From: Bradyrhizobium sp. NFR13 | GTDB lineage: Bacteria > Pseudomonadota > Alphaproteobacteria > Rhizobiales > Xanthobacteraceae | DNA: 64,000 bases | Direction of reading: 5' to 3' | Assembly (NCBI RefSeq): GCF_900114605.1 | Contig: NZ_FOTP01000005.1 | Coordinates: 124,001 to 188,000 of the forward strand | In this document: positions 34,937-46,800 of the stretch, piece after piece | Layout of the letters: each line of letters opens with the position of its first letter | How positions within the stretch are numbered: the first letter of the stretch is position 1 | Position numbers and translations under genes: made by a program | The notes under the pieces: model-generated | The model's database searches: none | What the model was told of the DNA's origin: nothing | Seen by the model: only the letters and a program-made list of their open reading frames with translations

Positions 34937-37156
34937 TTGAACATTCCCTCACCCAAGTTCGATATTGCAATGGACCTGCCGGCTGCGCCCGTAGCGGAGG
35001 TCGAGCATCTTCATGCCGATCCGCTAACCGACAGTCTGCTTTATCTCGCTGCGCATCACGGCCGTGCTGTCAGCCGAAGTGCATTGCTGGCCGGTCTGCC
35101 GGTCGAGCGCGGTGCGCTGACAACGGCACTGTATGAGCGCGCCGCGCAGCGAGCAGGTCTCGAAGCCGAATTGAACGAGCGACCGCTCAAGGATATCCCA
35201 GCGCTGGTCCTGCCCGCCGTACTTCTGCTTCACGATGGTTCGACGCGGATCCTGCGCGGTATCGATCTGGCAAGCGGCCGTGTCACGCTGGCCAATCCGG
35301 CGGGTGACGGTGCGGTTGCGATGGAGCGCATCGAAGCCGTCGAAGAGAAATATGCCGGCTTCGTCTATTTCGTTCGGCCGGCGTCCGTCAGCGATCCGCG
35401 CGCTGTCGCAGCCGGCGATCTGCCGAAGGCGCACTGGTTCTGGTCCGTCGTCAGCCGGTTCGGCGCGAATTACAGCCACGTCGCCATCGCGGCTTTCATC
35501 GTCAATATGTTGGCGCTGGCCGCGCCGCTGTTCACCATGAGCGTTTACGATCGCGTCATTCCGAACGGCGCGATCCCGTCGCTAGTGGCGCTCGGTATCG
35601 GCCTCGCGCTGGCGATCGCCTTCGACTTCCTGCTCAAGGTAGTTCGCAGCCGCATCATCGACATGACCGGCAAGAAGATCGACGTGGTTCTCGCGTCGAA
35701 CATCTTCGAGCACGTGATGGCGCTGAAGATGGACAAGCGGCCACCCTCGGTCGGTATCCTCGCCAACCAGATGCGCGATTTCGACTCGGTGCGCGAATTC
35801 TTCACGTCAGGCACGGTCGTGACGGCGACGGACATGCTGTTTGCGATCATCTTCATCGCGGTGCTGTTCGTGATCGCTGGACCCCTGGCTTGGATCCCGC
35901 TCGCGATGCTGCCTGTGATGATCCTCGTCGGTCTGCTGATCCAGCGGCCGCTCGATCGCGCGATGAAGCGCCTGCAGGCAGAGTCGGCGGCACGCCACGG
36001 CATCCTCATTGAATCGCTTAACGGCATCGAGACCGTTCGCGCCGTGGCCGGCGAGAGCCGCGTGCAGACGGTGTGGGAACGTTCCGTCGCAGCGACGGCA
36101 CGCTCCAGCGAGGGCGTCCAGTTCTGGTCATCGCTGGCGATGACTGCGGCGAGCGTCGCCACGCAGCTCTGCAGCTTGCTGCTGGTCGTGGTCGGTGTGT
36201 TCCTCATTCTCGATGGCAAGCTGTCGGTCGGCGCGCTGGTCGCGGCCAACATGTTGTCCGGCCGCATCCTCGGCCCCATCGCCGGCATCGCGGCCGTGAT
36301 GACGCGCGCGACACAAACCATGTCGGCCCTGCGGTCGATCGATCGCCTGATGGCGACGGAGCGCGAGCGACCGCCGGAAAAGATCTTCGTGGCCCGCGAG
36401 ATCACCAAGGGCAGCATCGAATTCCGCAATGTCAGCTTTTCCTATCCGAACAGCCCGGCCAAAGCGCTCGACGGCATCTCGTTCCATGTGAAGCCCGGCG
36501 AGAAGATCGGCATCATCGGTCGTGTCGGTTCTGGCAAGACCACCGTGGGCCGTCTGGCAACGGCGTTCTATCCGCCGAGCGAAGGCAGCATCCTGATCGA
36601 CGGCATCGATATCCGGCAATACGATCCGGCGGATCTGCGTGCAGGCATCGGTTTCGTGCTGCAGGACACCGATCTGTTCTACGGCAAGCTGCGTGACAAC
36701 ATCACGCTCGGCCGCACCGATGCGACGGACGAGGAAGTGCTCGCCGCTGCGCGGTTGTCTGGCGTCGAGACCTTCATCGCCGGCCATCCGCAGGGCTATG
36801 ACATGATGATCGCCGAGGGCGGGCGCAGCCTGTCCGGAGGCCAGAAACAGGCGATCGGCCTCGCGCGTGTACTGATCCGCAAGCCGCGCGTGCTGTTTCT
36901 CGACGAACCGACCGCCCATTTCGACGTACGCAGCGAAGGCGAGTTCCTCGAGCGCCTCAAGACGCTCGCCAAGGGCGAGATGTCGATCATTGTCTCGACG
37001 CATCGCCCTTCACTGTTGTCGCTGGTCGATCGCATTCTTGTGTTCGATAACGGCAAGATTGTCGCCGACGGCCCCGCCGATCAGATCCTGACGCGGTTGC
37101 GTCCACAGCCGCAGGCGCCTCAAGCCGCAGGGAGGCCGGTCAATGTCGCAGTCTGA
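34937..37156 (+). CDS. Type I secretion ABC ATPase/permease (LapB/LssB-like)
   Basis: A 739-residue protein in three parts. Residues ~20-140 are a C39-peptidase-like domain in which no catalytic Cys is visible; it would recognise, not cut, the substrate, as in LapB. Six membrane helices span ~180-450. The ATPase has Walker A GRVGSGKTT (about 528), signature LSGGQKQAIGLARVL (about 632), Walker B VLFLDEPTAHFD and H-loop STHRPS. Start: TTG 34937 with CCGAGG five bases upstream, better supported than ATG 34970, which has no ribosome-binding site. The end overlaps the HlyD-type gene by 14 bases. Confidence 0.92.
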   Translation: MNIPSPKFDIAMDLPAAPVAEVEHLHADPLTDSLLYLAAHHGRAVSRSALLAGLPVERGALTTALYERAAQRAGLEAELNERPLKDIPALVLPAVLLLHDGSTRILRGIDLASGRVTLANPAGDGAVAMERIEAVEEKYAGFVYFVRPASVSDPRAVAAGDLPKAHWFWSVVSRFGANYSHVAIAAFIVNMLALAAPLFTMSVYDRVIPNGAIPSLVALGIGLALAIAFDFLLKVVRSRIIDMTGKKIDVVLASNIFEHVMALKMDKRPPSVGILANQMRDFDSVREFFTSGTVVTATDMLFAIIFIAVLFVIAGPLAWIPLAMLPVMILVGLLIQRPLDRAMKRLQAESAARHGILIESLNGIETVRAVAGESRVQTVWERSVAATARSSEGVQFWSSLAMTAASVATQLCSLLLVVVGVFLILDGKLSVGALVAANMLSGRILGPIAGIAAVMTRATQTMSALRSIDRLMATERERPPEKIFVAREITKGSIEFRNVSFSYPNSPAKALDGISFHVKPGEKIGIIGRVGSGKTTVGRLATAFYPPSEGSILIDGIDIRQYDPADLRAGIGFVLQDTDLFYGKLRDNITLGRTDATDEEVLAAARLSGVETFIAGHPQGYDMMIAEGGRSLSGGQKQAIGLARVLIRKPRVLFLDEPTAHFDVRSEGEFLERLKTLAKGEMSIIVSTHRPSLLSLVDRILVFDNGKIVADGPADQILTRLRPQPQAPQAAGRPVNVAV

Positions 37157-38477
37157 TTTCGCATTTTCGAACGACGTTCGCGCGGCCATGGAAATGCGCA
37201 CGCCGCGGACGTCGCGGATGCTGTTGATGACCGTTACCGGTCTGCTCGTCGTATTCCTCCTGTGGGCACACTTCGCCGTGCTGGATGAAGTGAAGCGCGG
37301 CAACGGCAAGGTCGTGCCGTCGCGCCAGACCCAGGTGGTGCAATCGCTCGAAGGCGGTATCATCAGCGAATTGCTGATCCAGGAAGGCGCCATCGTCAGA
37401 AAAGATCAGCCGCTGGCGCGCATCGAGGATACCAATTTCGCGGCGCAGTTCGGCGAAATCCGTGAGCGGCGCAGTGCCATGGCCGCCCGCGTGATCCGAC
37501 TGGAAGCAGAGACCTTCGGCAAGACCAGCGTCGAGTTTCCGGAAGATCTCACGAAACTTGCACCGCGTGCGGTGCAGACCGAACGCAGCGTGTTCGACGC
37601 CCATATGCGCAAGCTTGCGCAGGATATCGACGTGATTGCCCAGCAGGAATGGCAGAAGAAAAAGGAAATCGACGAGCTTCGTGCGTCCGAAACGCGCTTC
37701 TCCGAGACACTGACGCTGCTGACCCGCGAAACCTTGCTGACGCGCCGGCTCTATGAGCAGAAGGTCGTTCCTGAGATCGAGATGCTGCGGTCCGACCGGC
37801 AGGCCACCGACATGCGTGGCCAGCTCGCGGTGGTGCAAGCGACCATCGTCAAGACTGAGGCCGCCGTGAAGGAAGCGCAGTCGCGGCTTTTGAATATCAC
37901 CACGGCGTTCCGTTCGACGGCGGAAGATGACCTCGCGAAATCGCGCGGCGATCTTGCGGTCCTCGACGAGAACATCAAGTCGGCACAAGATCGCGTTCGG
38001 CGGACCGAACTGCGCTCGCCAGTCTACGGCATCGTCAACAAGCTCAACGTCACAACGATTGGCGCGGTCGTGGCGCCTGGCGCCAGCGTAATGGAGATCG
38101 TGCCGCTCGAAGATACACTGCTGGTCGAAGGCCGCATTCGGCCGCAGGATATCGCCTTCATCCGTCCGGACCATGAGGCGGTGGTCAAGCTCAGCGCCTA
38201 CGACTCCTCGGTCTATGGATCGCTTCACGGCCGGGTCGAACGGATCAGCGCCGATACGATCACGGACGAGAAGGGCGACAAGAACGAACGCGGCGAGACG
38301 TTCTACCGCGTCATGGTTCGCACCGAAAAGAACCACCTCGGCACGGCCGAGCAGCCGCTGCCGATCATTCCCGGCATGGTGGCAACGGTGGAAATCCTGA
38401 CCGGCAAGAAGTCGGTGCTGGATTATCTGGTGAAGCCTGCGCGCATGCTGCGTGATGAAGCGTTCCGCGAGCGCTGA
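37143..38477 (+). CDS. Type I secretion periplasmic adaptor, HlyD family (LapC-like)
   Basis: A 444-residue membrane-fusion protein. One N-terminal helix (about residues 27-47, LLMTVTGLLVVFLLWAHFAV) anchors it in the inner membrane. Then come the lipoyl half RQTQVVQSLEGGIISELLIQEGAIV, a long coiled coil (about 95-290) and the second half with RTELRSPVYGIVNKL; GRVERISADTITDEKGD and GMVATVEILTGKKSVLDYLVKPA are typical of the HlyD/PrtE type. It bridges the ATPase and the TolC-like duct. Starts inside the end of the ATPase gene, so translation is coupled. Confidence 0.93.
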   Translation: MSQSDFAFSNDVRAAMEMRTPRTSRMLLMTVTGLLVVFLLWAHFAVLDEVKRGNGKVVPSRQTQVVQSLEGGIISELLIQEGAIVRKDQPLARIEDTNFAAQFGEIRERRSAMAARVIRLEAETFGKTSVEFPEDLTKLAPRAVQTERSVFDAHMRKLAQDIDVIAQQEWQKKKEIDELRASETRFSETLTLLTRETLLTRRLYEQKVVPEIEMLRSDRQATDMRGQLAVVQATIVKTEAAVKEAQSRLLNITTAFRSTAEDDLAKSRGDLAVLDENIKSAQDRVRRTELRSPVYGIVNKLNVTTIGAVVAPGASVMEIVPLEDTLLVEGRIRPQDIAFIRPDHEAVVKLSAYDSSVYGSLHGRVERISADTITDEKGDKNERGETFYRVMVRTEKNHLGTAEQPLPIIPGMVATVEILTGKKSVLDYLVKPARMLRDEAFRER

Positions 38478-38701
38478 TAGATGCTACGGAGCGTTGCTGG
38501 TGCTCCGCATGTTACCTTGCCCCAGCAGATCAGAGTCAACGAACTCTTAAAACGCTGGCTTCGATAAAATTCGAGCGAATGCGTTGGTAGCTGATTGAGC
38601 GCGTTCAACGACATACCCGCACAGGTTGACGTGTTTTAACCGGCCTGAAGCAGCCCCCGATTTATCCCTGATGCCACAAGATCCGGACGGGGATCGACGC
38701 A

Positions 38702-39739
38702 ATGACGTCGGCCGATGCTCCGGACAACGGGGCGTCAGTCATGTTGCGTATCGATCAGGCGCGGGCATTCCCGCGTGCGCTGGGGTTCGTGCTCGCCGGT
38801 GTCGTAAGCGTCAGCGCTTGCGATGGGGCATTCGCAAAATCGCGCGCGAAGAAGACCGTGCTCGAGCGCCCCGTGATGGAGTCGCCCATCGCAGGCATGA
38901 CCGCGCCGCCGGTTCGGTTCTTCACGATCAACCAGGTGCTGGCCAAGCGTGACGGGGAGAACCGTCCGAAGCCCGGCAATATAGAAATTGCATCCTTAGA
39001 TGCGTCGCAAGGATCCGACGCCAAGGTGATCAGCGATGCGCCGTCTCCGGCCGCGGTCCTGCCTGCCACCAGCGAGGAGCCGTTCGGCCTGTTCACCTTC
39101 CGCGCGCCCGAAGGGCTGCTGTGGACGAAGTGGCGCGGTGTCGAAGCGCGCATGCGCGCCGAGATGAAATCGATCGAGGACTGCAAGGTCGATGGCGAGA
39201 ATTGTGCTGCCGGCGCGCGCAAGTTTGTCGCCGTCACCCGGTCGGCTGCCGATATGGGGCTGCGCATGCGCGTTGAGACGATCAATCGCGACGTCAACAC
39301 TGCGATCCGCTATGTCGGGGACTACCAACAACATGGCGTCGCCGATCTGTGGAGCTCGCCGCTGGAGACGCTGTCCACGGGCATCGGCGATTGCGAAGAC
39401 TATGCGATCGCCAAATTCGCCATGCTCGTCGCAACGGGCGTGCCTGAGGCCGATATCAAGATGATGCTGGTGCGTGACATGGCGGTGCGCCAGGACCATG
39501 CGGTGCTGACAGTCCGCGTCGATGGCCGCTGGCTGGTGCTCGACAATCGCTACTCCCGACTGTCGGAAACACGTGATCTGCCGCATTTCATGCCGCTTTT
39601 CGCTATCGACCACAAAGGCGTCAGCCTGTTCGCTGCGCCCTATGCCGCACGTCCGCATCATGAGAGCGAGACCGACATGTTGCCTGCGGCCGAAGTCGAC
39701 GGCTTCGGCGGCGGCTCTTCCTTGCCGCTGGCGCTCTGA
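38702..39739 (+). CDS. LapG-like periplasmic transglutaminase-type cysteine protease (BTLCP)
   Basis: A 345-residue protein with an N-terminal hydrophobic export signal (FVLAGVVSVSACDGAFA). A spacer of ~80 residues follows. The C-terminal protease domain has the Cys-His-Asp triad of the bacterial transglutaminase-like cysteine proteinases: Cys231 (GIGDCEDYAIAK), His266 (RQDHAVLTV) and Asp281 (WLVLDNRY). Members such as LapG cut the N-terminus of a giant adhesin and release it from the cell; the adhesin downstream has a fitting P-A-A-G site. A second ATG lies at 38741. In known systems LapG is held back by the c-di-GMP receptor LapD; no lapD is seen here. Confidence 0.9.
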   Translation: MTSADAPDNGASVMLRIDQARAFPRALGFVLAGVVSVSACDGAFAKSRAKKTVLERPVMESPIAGMTAPPVRFFTINQVLAKRDGENRPKPGNIEIASLDASQGSDAKVISDAPSPAAVLPATSEEPFGLFTFRAPEGLLWTKWRGVEARMRAEMKSIEDCKVDGENCAAGARKFVAVTRSAADMGLRMRVETINRDVNTAIRYVGDYQQHGVADLWSSPLETLSTGIGDCEDYAIAKFAMLVATGVPEADIKMMLVRDMAVRQDHAVLTVRVDGRWLVLDNRYSRLSETRDLPHFMPLFAIDHKGVSLFAAPYAARPHHESETDMLPAAEVDGFGGGSSLPLAL

Positions 39740-39863
39740 GATAGTTCGACAACACAACGTCGACAATCGGCCTGATATCGGCGTTTTATGCGCTTCGCGA
39801 TCTTGTACTTCCGTGCATCTTGGGCTCTTAATGCGCCCGGGTGAGGTCGACGAGGGGATTGAG

Positions 39864-40208
39864 ATGCGCTTCAAGCACACGCTGTTGGGTTTGTTGGTGG
39901 CTGTCGGAATGGCTTCCGGTGCAACTGTCTCGCATGCCGAAGGCCTGCTTCCGGGCGCCGCCTTCTCCATCGATTGTCAGGATGGCGCGGCCTACAAGCT
40001 GACCTCCGGACGGGTGACCTTTCCGGGTGATATCGTCACCGGCCACCTGTACCTGACCCCGCACCGCGCCATGCCGGTCCGCCTGATCCCGATGGGGCAG
40101 GGATATCGCTATGCAGGCCATGGCGTGTGGCTGGATGGCATTCGCGAGCGCGCGCTTCTGTATCGGGCCAAGTATAGTCCGGTCGCCTGCGTCGTAACCC
40201 GCATATAG
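39864..40208 (+). CDS. Small secreted protein of unknown function between protease and adhesin
   Basis: A 114-residue protein not recognised. It starts MRFKHTLLGLLVAVGMASGATVSHA, a clear signal peptide, followed by a compact mature part of ~88 residues with two cysteines (SIDCQDG and VACVVTRI), a likely disulfide, and strand-like stretches (GRVTFPGDIVTGHLYLTP, PVRLIPMGQGYRYAG). The start is set by GAGGGG and the signal sequence; longer frames have no support. Being placed between the LapG-like gene and the adhesin, all on one strand, it may be an accessory periplasmic factor, but this rests on position only. Confidence 0.72.
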   Translation: MRFKHTLLGLLVAVGMASGATVSHAEGLLPGAAFSIDCQDGAAYKLTSGRVTFPGDIVTGHLYLTPHRAMPVRLIPMGQGYRYAGHGVWLDGIRERALLYRAKYSPVACVVTRI

Positions 40209-40829
40209 ACTTTTATCCTATCGTTAGACTTCTGCGATAGCGAGTTGCGTGTCTGCGCAGCTCGTTGATGCGCGTCTGCGCTTAGAGAGCAAGTCCGCGA
40301 TCTCGAATCGCGGAACGCGCAACCGCAAATGGTGTCCTGCCTATCTGGCAGTGACACGAATGCGCTTCAGGCAACTGTCCCATTTCGGAATTTGCACGCG
40401 ATAGGCGGCTGTGAAGCGGCGGTTCGCGCCACCGTCGATATCGGCTCGCGAAAGCAAATGCAGGCGCTCTTCTAATATTGGCGGGGGTGCTGGTGGTTGT
40501 GAGCTGATTTCGTTGTTCGGCACGATATGAGAAGCCGTTTCTCCAAGTATAAAATAAGTCGTTTTTCCGTATATTTTTTTAGTTCTACAATACATACGCC
40601 CATATATGCGGATTTTTCCGGGCATTCCCAAAAATAGACTGTCTATATGAAGTATTACTGTCGAACGATTTACATTTATTAATGCGCTGTTTCATTTTTG
40701 AACTTAACCAATGCAACGGAAACGCTTCAAATTTGACAGGTATTCATTGACGTCTATGCGTTCTTAAGAATATTTTAACCCTCGCACGACTTGGACGTTT
40801 TTCGGTCCGATCAGCTTGAGGTTGTAGTC
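40209..40829. promoter_or_regulatory. 621-base control region of the giant adhesin, with an AT-rich island
   Basis: No gene is supported; a minus-strand frame at 40341-40631 lacks any start signal. From about 40540 to 40780 the base composition drops sharply, with runs of A and T (for example around 40555-40590 and 40660-40710). Two sigma70-like hexamer pairs can be read near the gene: TTGACA (40733-40738) with TATGCG (40755-40760), 16-base spacer, and TTGACG (40747-40752) with TATTTT (40771-40776), 18-base spacer. The AT-rich island suggests silencing by an H-NS-like or MucR-type protein (inference). Confidence 0.5.
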
Positions 40830-43800
40830 ATGAACGCTCCCGTATTGCTCGCTCAACTCGCCGGTTCCAGCACGCAGACACCGCCGTCTCCGAAGAACCT
40901 GAAGCTCGAGAAGCCGCAGAACGGGCAGGCTGTTACAGTCCATCTCGACGGCAATACGAAACTCGATTTCGCCGACGTCGCGAGTGAAAAGCTGACCTTT
41001 GTGCGGGTCGGCGAAAAGCTGATCATCCTCTTCGACAATCAGTCGACAGTGACTGTCGATCCGGTGTTCGACTCGATGGGCAAGCCGCTCACCGATCTCG
41101 CATTCGACATGGGCTCCGATCGTACGCTGACGGGCGAGCAGTTCGCGCAAACATTTCCGATCACCACCGATCAGTCAGTCCTGCCTGCAGCCGGCGGTGC
41201 TACGGGCCCGACGGGTGGCGCGAATTTCGGTGATGCGACCGTTGGCGCGCTCGGTGCCTCGGGCGCGCGTCTCGCGCTGCTGACGGGCGAAGACACTGGC
41301 GGCGGCTTCGACAATCTGGACGATGGAACGCCCAACCCGTCGCCGATTCCCGGCGGCGTGACGGCTGTGACGCTGAATGAAGATGGCTTTGCAGAAGGCA
41401 ATCCCGGTGGCACGGGCGATTCCGGTGGCACCGCCACGTCGGTCACGGGATCGTTGAACGTCGATTTCGGCACCGATTTTGTGAACCGCAGCTTCGCGTT
41501 CTCGCTCAATCAACCTACGTTGGCGGGCCTGACCTCCGATGGTCAGACAGTTCAACTTGCATTCACCACCGTGAACGGCCAGCCGGTGCTGATCGGCTAT
41601 GTCGGTGGCGATTTCACCGTGGCTGCCAATCAGGTCTTCACGGTGTCGCTCGATGCCTCGTCACTGCAGGGCAGCTACACATTCACGCTGCTGCGCCCGC
41701 TCGATCATCCGATCCATGGCACCGAAGATACGATCAATCTCTCGATCAACGTGATCGCCACGGATGGCAGCGGTGACACCGCGCCCGTGACGATTTCGAT
41801 TGGCATCAATGACGATACGCCGGTTATCGGCACGCCTGCGGATGCAGCGCTGACGGATCCGTTGTCCGGCAATCCGGCGACGCAGACGGGCTCGCTGGGA
41901 ATCTCCTGGGGTGCCGATCGCTACAACGATCATGTCGATGGTGGCGTATCCGCGACCACCGGCGGAACGGGTGATCGCTCGGTCGTGTTTGCCGGCGCGC
42001 AGGTGACGGCTACCGGCGACGGCACGACGACGATCGGTACGCTGACGTCGCACGGCGAGACGGTGCACTATGTGTTGCTCGAAAACGGGACCGTGCTGGT
42101 CGCCTATACCGGCGACACGGCGCCGACGAGTCTTGCCGGCCTCCAGCAGAGCGGCGAAGGGAGCGAAGGCGGAATTGCCAGCAACATCGTCTTCGTTGCC
42201 ACGCTGTCTGACGCCAGCAATAGCGGTAGCTATGTCGTCACCCAATATCGCTCGCTCGATCACGACAACGGTTCGACCACATTCCAGAATATCGACCTGG
42301 CCTTCAATTTCACAGCGACGGACAGTGACGGCGATACGGTCAACGGTACGCTGCATGCTGTAATCACGGATACAGTGCCGGTCGTGACCGCCCCGGCCGA
42401 CGACAGCACCCTGAGCGAAGGCAACGGCCAAACGCCGCCCAGCGAAGGCGGCGAGGAGATGCCCTCCTTGCTGGTGGTCGGCGGTTCATTTACGCCGAAG
42501 GACACGGGCGCTGTATCGCTGCACATCGATTGGCGTTCGGACAATCAGAATCCGACTGCTGCTGGCGGCGCGCATGATCGCTCCGTCACGTTCACCGCTG
42601 CGGGCAAGACCGCTCTTGAGGCGCTTGGTCTGACCTCGGATGGCGCGACGATCATCTACACGATCTCTGCCGACGGTACGTTGCTGACGGCGACAACTGC
42701 GGCTACCGAAGGCCATAGTGCGCGTACGATCTTTACCGTGCAGTTGTCCGACAGCGGAAATGGCAGCTACGATTTCACCTTGCTGGACAATCTAGACCAC
42801 AAGGGTAGCTCCGGGAGCAGCCAGGCGCTGACATTCGGGTTCATTGCGACCGATAGCGATGGCGACTCAACGGCTCCAGCGAATTTCACGGTCCATATCA
42901 CCGACGATGTGCCGACCGCGGGCGGAGTAGAGACGCGGACTCTTTCAGAGCAGACACAGAACGGTCAGACGAACGATTTTGTCTCGACCTCGCTCGATAA
43001 TGTTTCGCTGAATATCAATTGGGGCGCGGACGACGCGAATAACAACGGCGCGTCGATCGACCGCAAGGTCGCTTTCACGACCGCCGCAGCGCCTTCCGGG
43101 CTCACCTCCAATGGTGAGGCCATCACCTATGTGCTGTCGGAAAACGGAACGCTGTTGACTGCCTCGGCGGGTGATCGCGTCGTTTTCACCGTGAAGCTGT
43201 CGGACGTCGATAGCGGCACCTACACCTTCAAACTGCTGGATAACCTGGATCACGTTGGAAACAACGGCGCGTCGATCGCGCTCGGCTTCAACTTCACGGC
43301 GACGGATGCCGACGGCGACCCGGTTGGTTCGTCCTTCACCGTCAACATCACCGACGACGTGCCGACGACCAGCGCCATTGCTGACGAAACCCTCGTCGAG
43401 AGTACATCAGCCGCGAGCTCCAATGCATTCATCGCGAAGACCTTGAACGCTATCTCGCTGAATGTTGACTGGAATTCGGACGACAACAACCAGGTGTCGG
43501 GACCGGGAGCGACCGATCGTTCGGTGGCATTCACTGCCGCGACGCTGACGAGCCTGAATGGGCTGCATCTGACATCGAACGGCACGGCGCTGACCTATAG
43601 CCTGTCGGACAATGGCCAGTTGCTGACGGCCAAGGCAGGTGGAACGACGGTCTTCACCGTTCAACTGTCCGATACGGCCAACGGCACCTATACGTTCAAG
43701 CTTCTCGACAATCTCGATCATGCCTCGGGCAATGACAAGAACGACCTGGCGCTCACCTTCGGCTTCACGGCGACCGACAGCGACGGCGACACGACAGCGC

Positions 43801-46800
43801 CCGCCAGCTTCACCGTCCATGTGACCGACGACGTGCCGGTGGCAGGCGTGGGCGACACGCGCGGTGTGGATGAGGATGATCTCCTGAGCGGGACGTCGCC
43901 GAACATTTTCGACCTGCAGGTCGCCGGCCGGCTGAACATCGACTGGAACTCCGACGATCACGATGGTGGGAACGTCGCCAATCGTTCGGTCTCGTTCGAG
44001 CACACGACGGCTGCGGACAACGTCGCGGTGCGCGATGCCAGCAACAATCTGGTGAACCTGACCTCCGACGGGGCGACGGTGCACTATGCGCTCTTCGGTA
44101 ACGATCTTGTCGCCTATACCGGCAATAATCCGTTCTTCAACCGCGTGTTCGTCGTCTCGCTCGACGATGACAACACCGGCTCGTACACGTTCACGCTGCT
44201 CGGGCATGTCGATCATCCGACCGCCGATGGTCAGAACACCCTGACCTTTACGTTTGACTATACGGCCACCGACTCGGACGGCGACAAGAGCAGCAGCGTA
44301 TTCAGCGTTACGGTCAAGGATGACGTGCCGACGATCGGTAACACGGAGTCGGAATCCGTTCGTGAAGACAGTCTGCCGACCACGATCTATGACGCGACAT
44401 TCCCGGACGCGCCGAACTCGACCGTTCAGCTCGGTGATCTCAACATCAACTGGGGTGCAGACAACAATAATTCGGGCACCACGAACAACCGTTCGGTCGT
44501 CTTCACGACCGCAGCCGGCGCCACGGGTCTGACGTCGGACGGCACCGCGATCATCTATTCGATCTCCGCCGATGGCACGGTGCTGACCGCAAAGGCCGGC
44601 AGCCGTACGGTATTCACCATCGAACTGTCCGATAGCGGCGATGGCAGCTACAAGTTCACGCTGTTCGACAACATCGATCACGCTGCGTCCGGGCCGAACG
44701 ATGACAGCCGGACTCTGTCCTTTGGCATCAAGGCGACCGACTCCGACGACGATTCTGCGACGGCCAATTTCGCGGTCACCATCGTGGATGACTCGCCTGA
44801 GGCACATACCGGCGATAGCCGGACCATCAACGAAAACGATCTCTCGAACGGCACGTCGCCGAACGCGTCGGGTCTGACCGCCACCGGTGGTCTCAACATC
44901 TCATGGGGGTCGGACGATGCGAATCCGACCAGCGGAGGCGGGCTTGGCGACCGTGCTGTGGGCTTCCGCTTCAGCTCGGCGGGAGACAATGTCGACGCAG
45001 AGAACAGCTTCGGCCAGAACCTGACGCTTCGTTCAGACGGCCAGACAGTTCAATACGCCTTCGACGGCAAGACGCTGGTTGGTTATATCGGCGCCAACCT
45101 GGCGAATGGCACGCGCATTTTCGAAGTGACGCTCAGCGATGCCAATGACGGCTCCTATACGTTCAAGCTGCTGGGCAATCTCGATCACCCGGCCGGCAGC
45201 GGCACCAATATCGTCAACCTGACCTTCAACTACACCGCGACGGACGGCGACGGCGACACCAGCAACAGCGTCTTCACGGTGACCATTCGCGACGATGTGC
45301 CGGAAATCGGTGCGCCGGCTGCTTCGAGCCTGACGGAAGATACGACGGGAGCGGCCGGGTCCGAGACATTCGTGACCCAGACTGCGCTGAACAAGTCGCT
45401 CAACATCAATTGGGGTGCGGACGACAACAACAGCGGCACTGCAAACCGCTCGGTGGCGTTCTCGTCATCCATCGACTCCGGCGACAGCGTGCATACCACG
45501 GGCTCCGGAAGCCCGGTTCTGAAGTCGAATGGCGTTACCGTTCAGTTCCTGCGGATCTCCGATACGGAGATCTGGGGCATGGCCAACGACAACGGCGGCT
45601 CGCTGACGATCAACGATCGCAAGGTGTTCCACATCACGTTGTCCGATACGGGCAACGGTACCTACACATTCGAGCTGCTGGATAATCTGGATCACGTTGG
45701 ATCTGGTCAGGGAAGTGCACTGTCGCTGCAGCTTGGCTTCGTCGCTACGGATGCGGACGGCGACACCGACAGCAGCAGCTTCACGGTTACGATCAACGAT
45801 GATAACGGCCGGCCGTCCATCGGAACGGCGGAAACAGTTTCGGTCGATGAAGACGGACTGACGGGCGGCAATACCCAGCCTGCCATCGGAGATCTCCCTG
45901 GTGCTGCGACGTCAGCGACAGGATCGCTTTCCATCTCCTGGGGGGCGGACGACAACAATTCCGGATCGGCTGACCGTTCGGTCGCGTTCTTCGGCATCAG
46001 CAATGGCCAGAATGCGACGTCCAACGCCGGTCTCCTGACCGTCGATGGGGCGCAGGTCAAACTGTGGGTCGTCGGCAATACGGTTTATGGCTATACCGGC
46101 AGCAATCCAGCGAACGGTTCGACGCCGCCATCGGCTGGCAGTCAGGTGTTCACGGTTTCGCTCAGCGATCTCTCCGCGGGCAGCTACACTTTCAACCTGC
46201 TCAAGCATCTCGATCACCCGGCAGGTAACAACGAGAACGATATCGCCCTCAGCTTCGGCTATCGGGCGACGGATGCCGACGGCGATGTCACTGCGACGTC
46301 GACCTTCACCGTCACGGTCAATGACGATTCGCCGGTTACGACGGGTGCGATCACCGCGGCGACCGTGCTGGACGACGATGCGTTCGCTGGCGGCAATGCC
46401 GGCGGCGCCGACGATGTCACCAATGCCACCTCGGCAACGGGCGCAGCCGGTGCGCTGTTCTCGGCCGGCGCGGACGGATTCAAGAGCGTCACGCTGGGTT
46501 CGATTACGGCGTTCAACGCGATCTACAACGATGCCAACGGCGTTGCTCACCAGGAATCCGTCACGTGGGGATCGGCGAACGTTTCAAATGGTGTAACCAC
46601 CTGGACCGCGATCGGTGCCGTCAGTGGGACCACCGTGGCAACATTGGCGATCGGCGCAAACGGCTCTTACACCTTCACAACCTCCAAGCCATTGGTGCAT
46701 CCGGCGGCCGGAGCCAATGAAGAAAACCTGTCGCTGACCTTCAACTACACCGTGACCGACGGCGATAACGATCCAGCCACGGGATCGCTGACGGTTAACG

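Noticed and set aside
34970-37156. ATG 34970 as start of the secretion ATPase
   Set aside because: No ribosome-binding site, while TTG 34937 has CCGAGG at good spacing.
40341-40631. 96-residue minus-strand frame upstream of the adhesin
   Set aside because: No ribosome-binding site or recognisable features, and it runs into the AT-rich control region.
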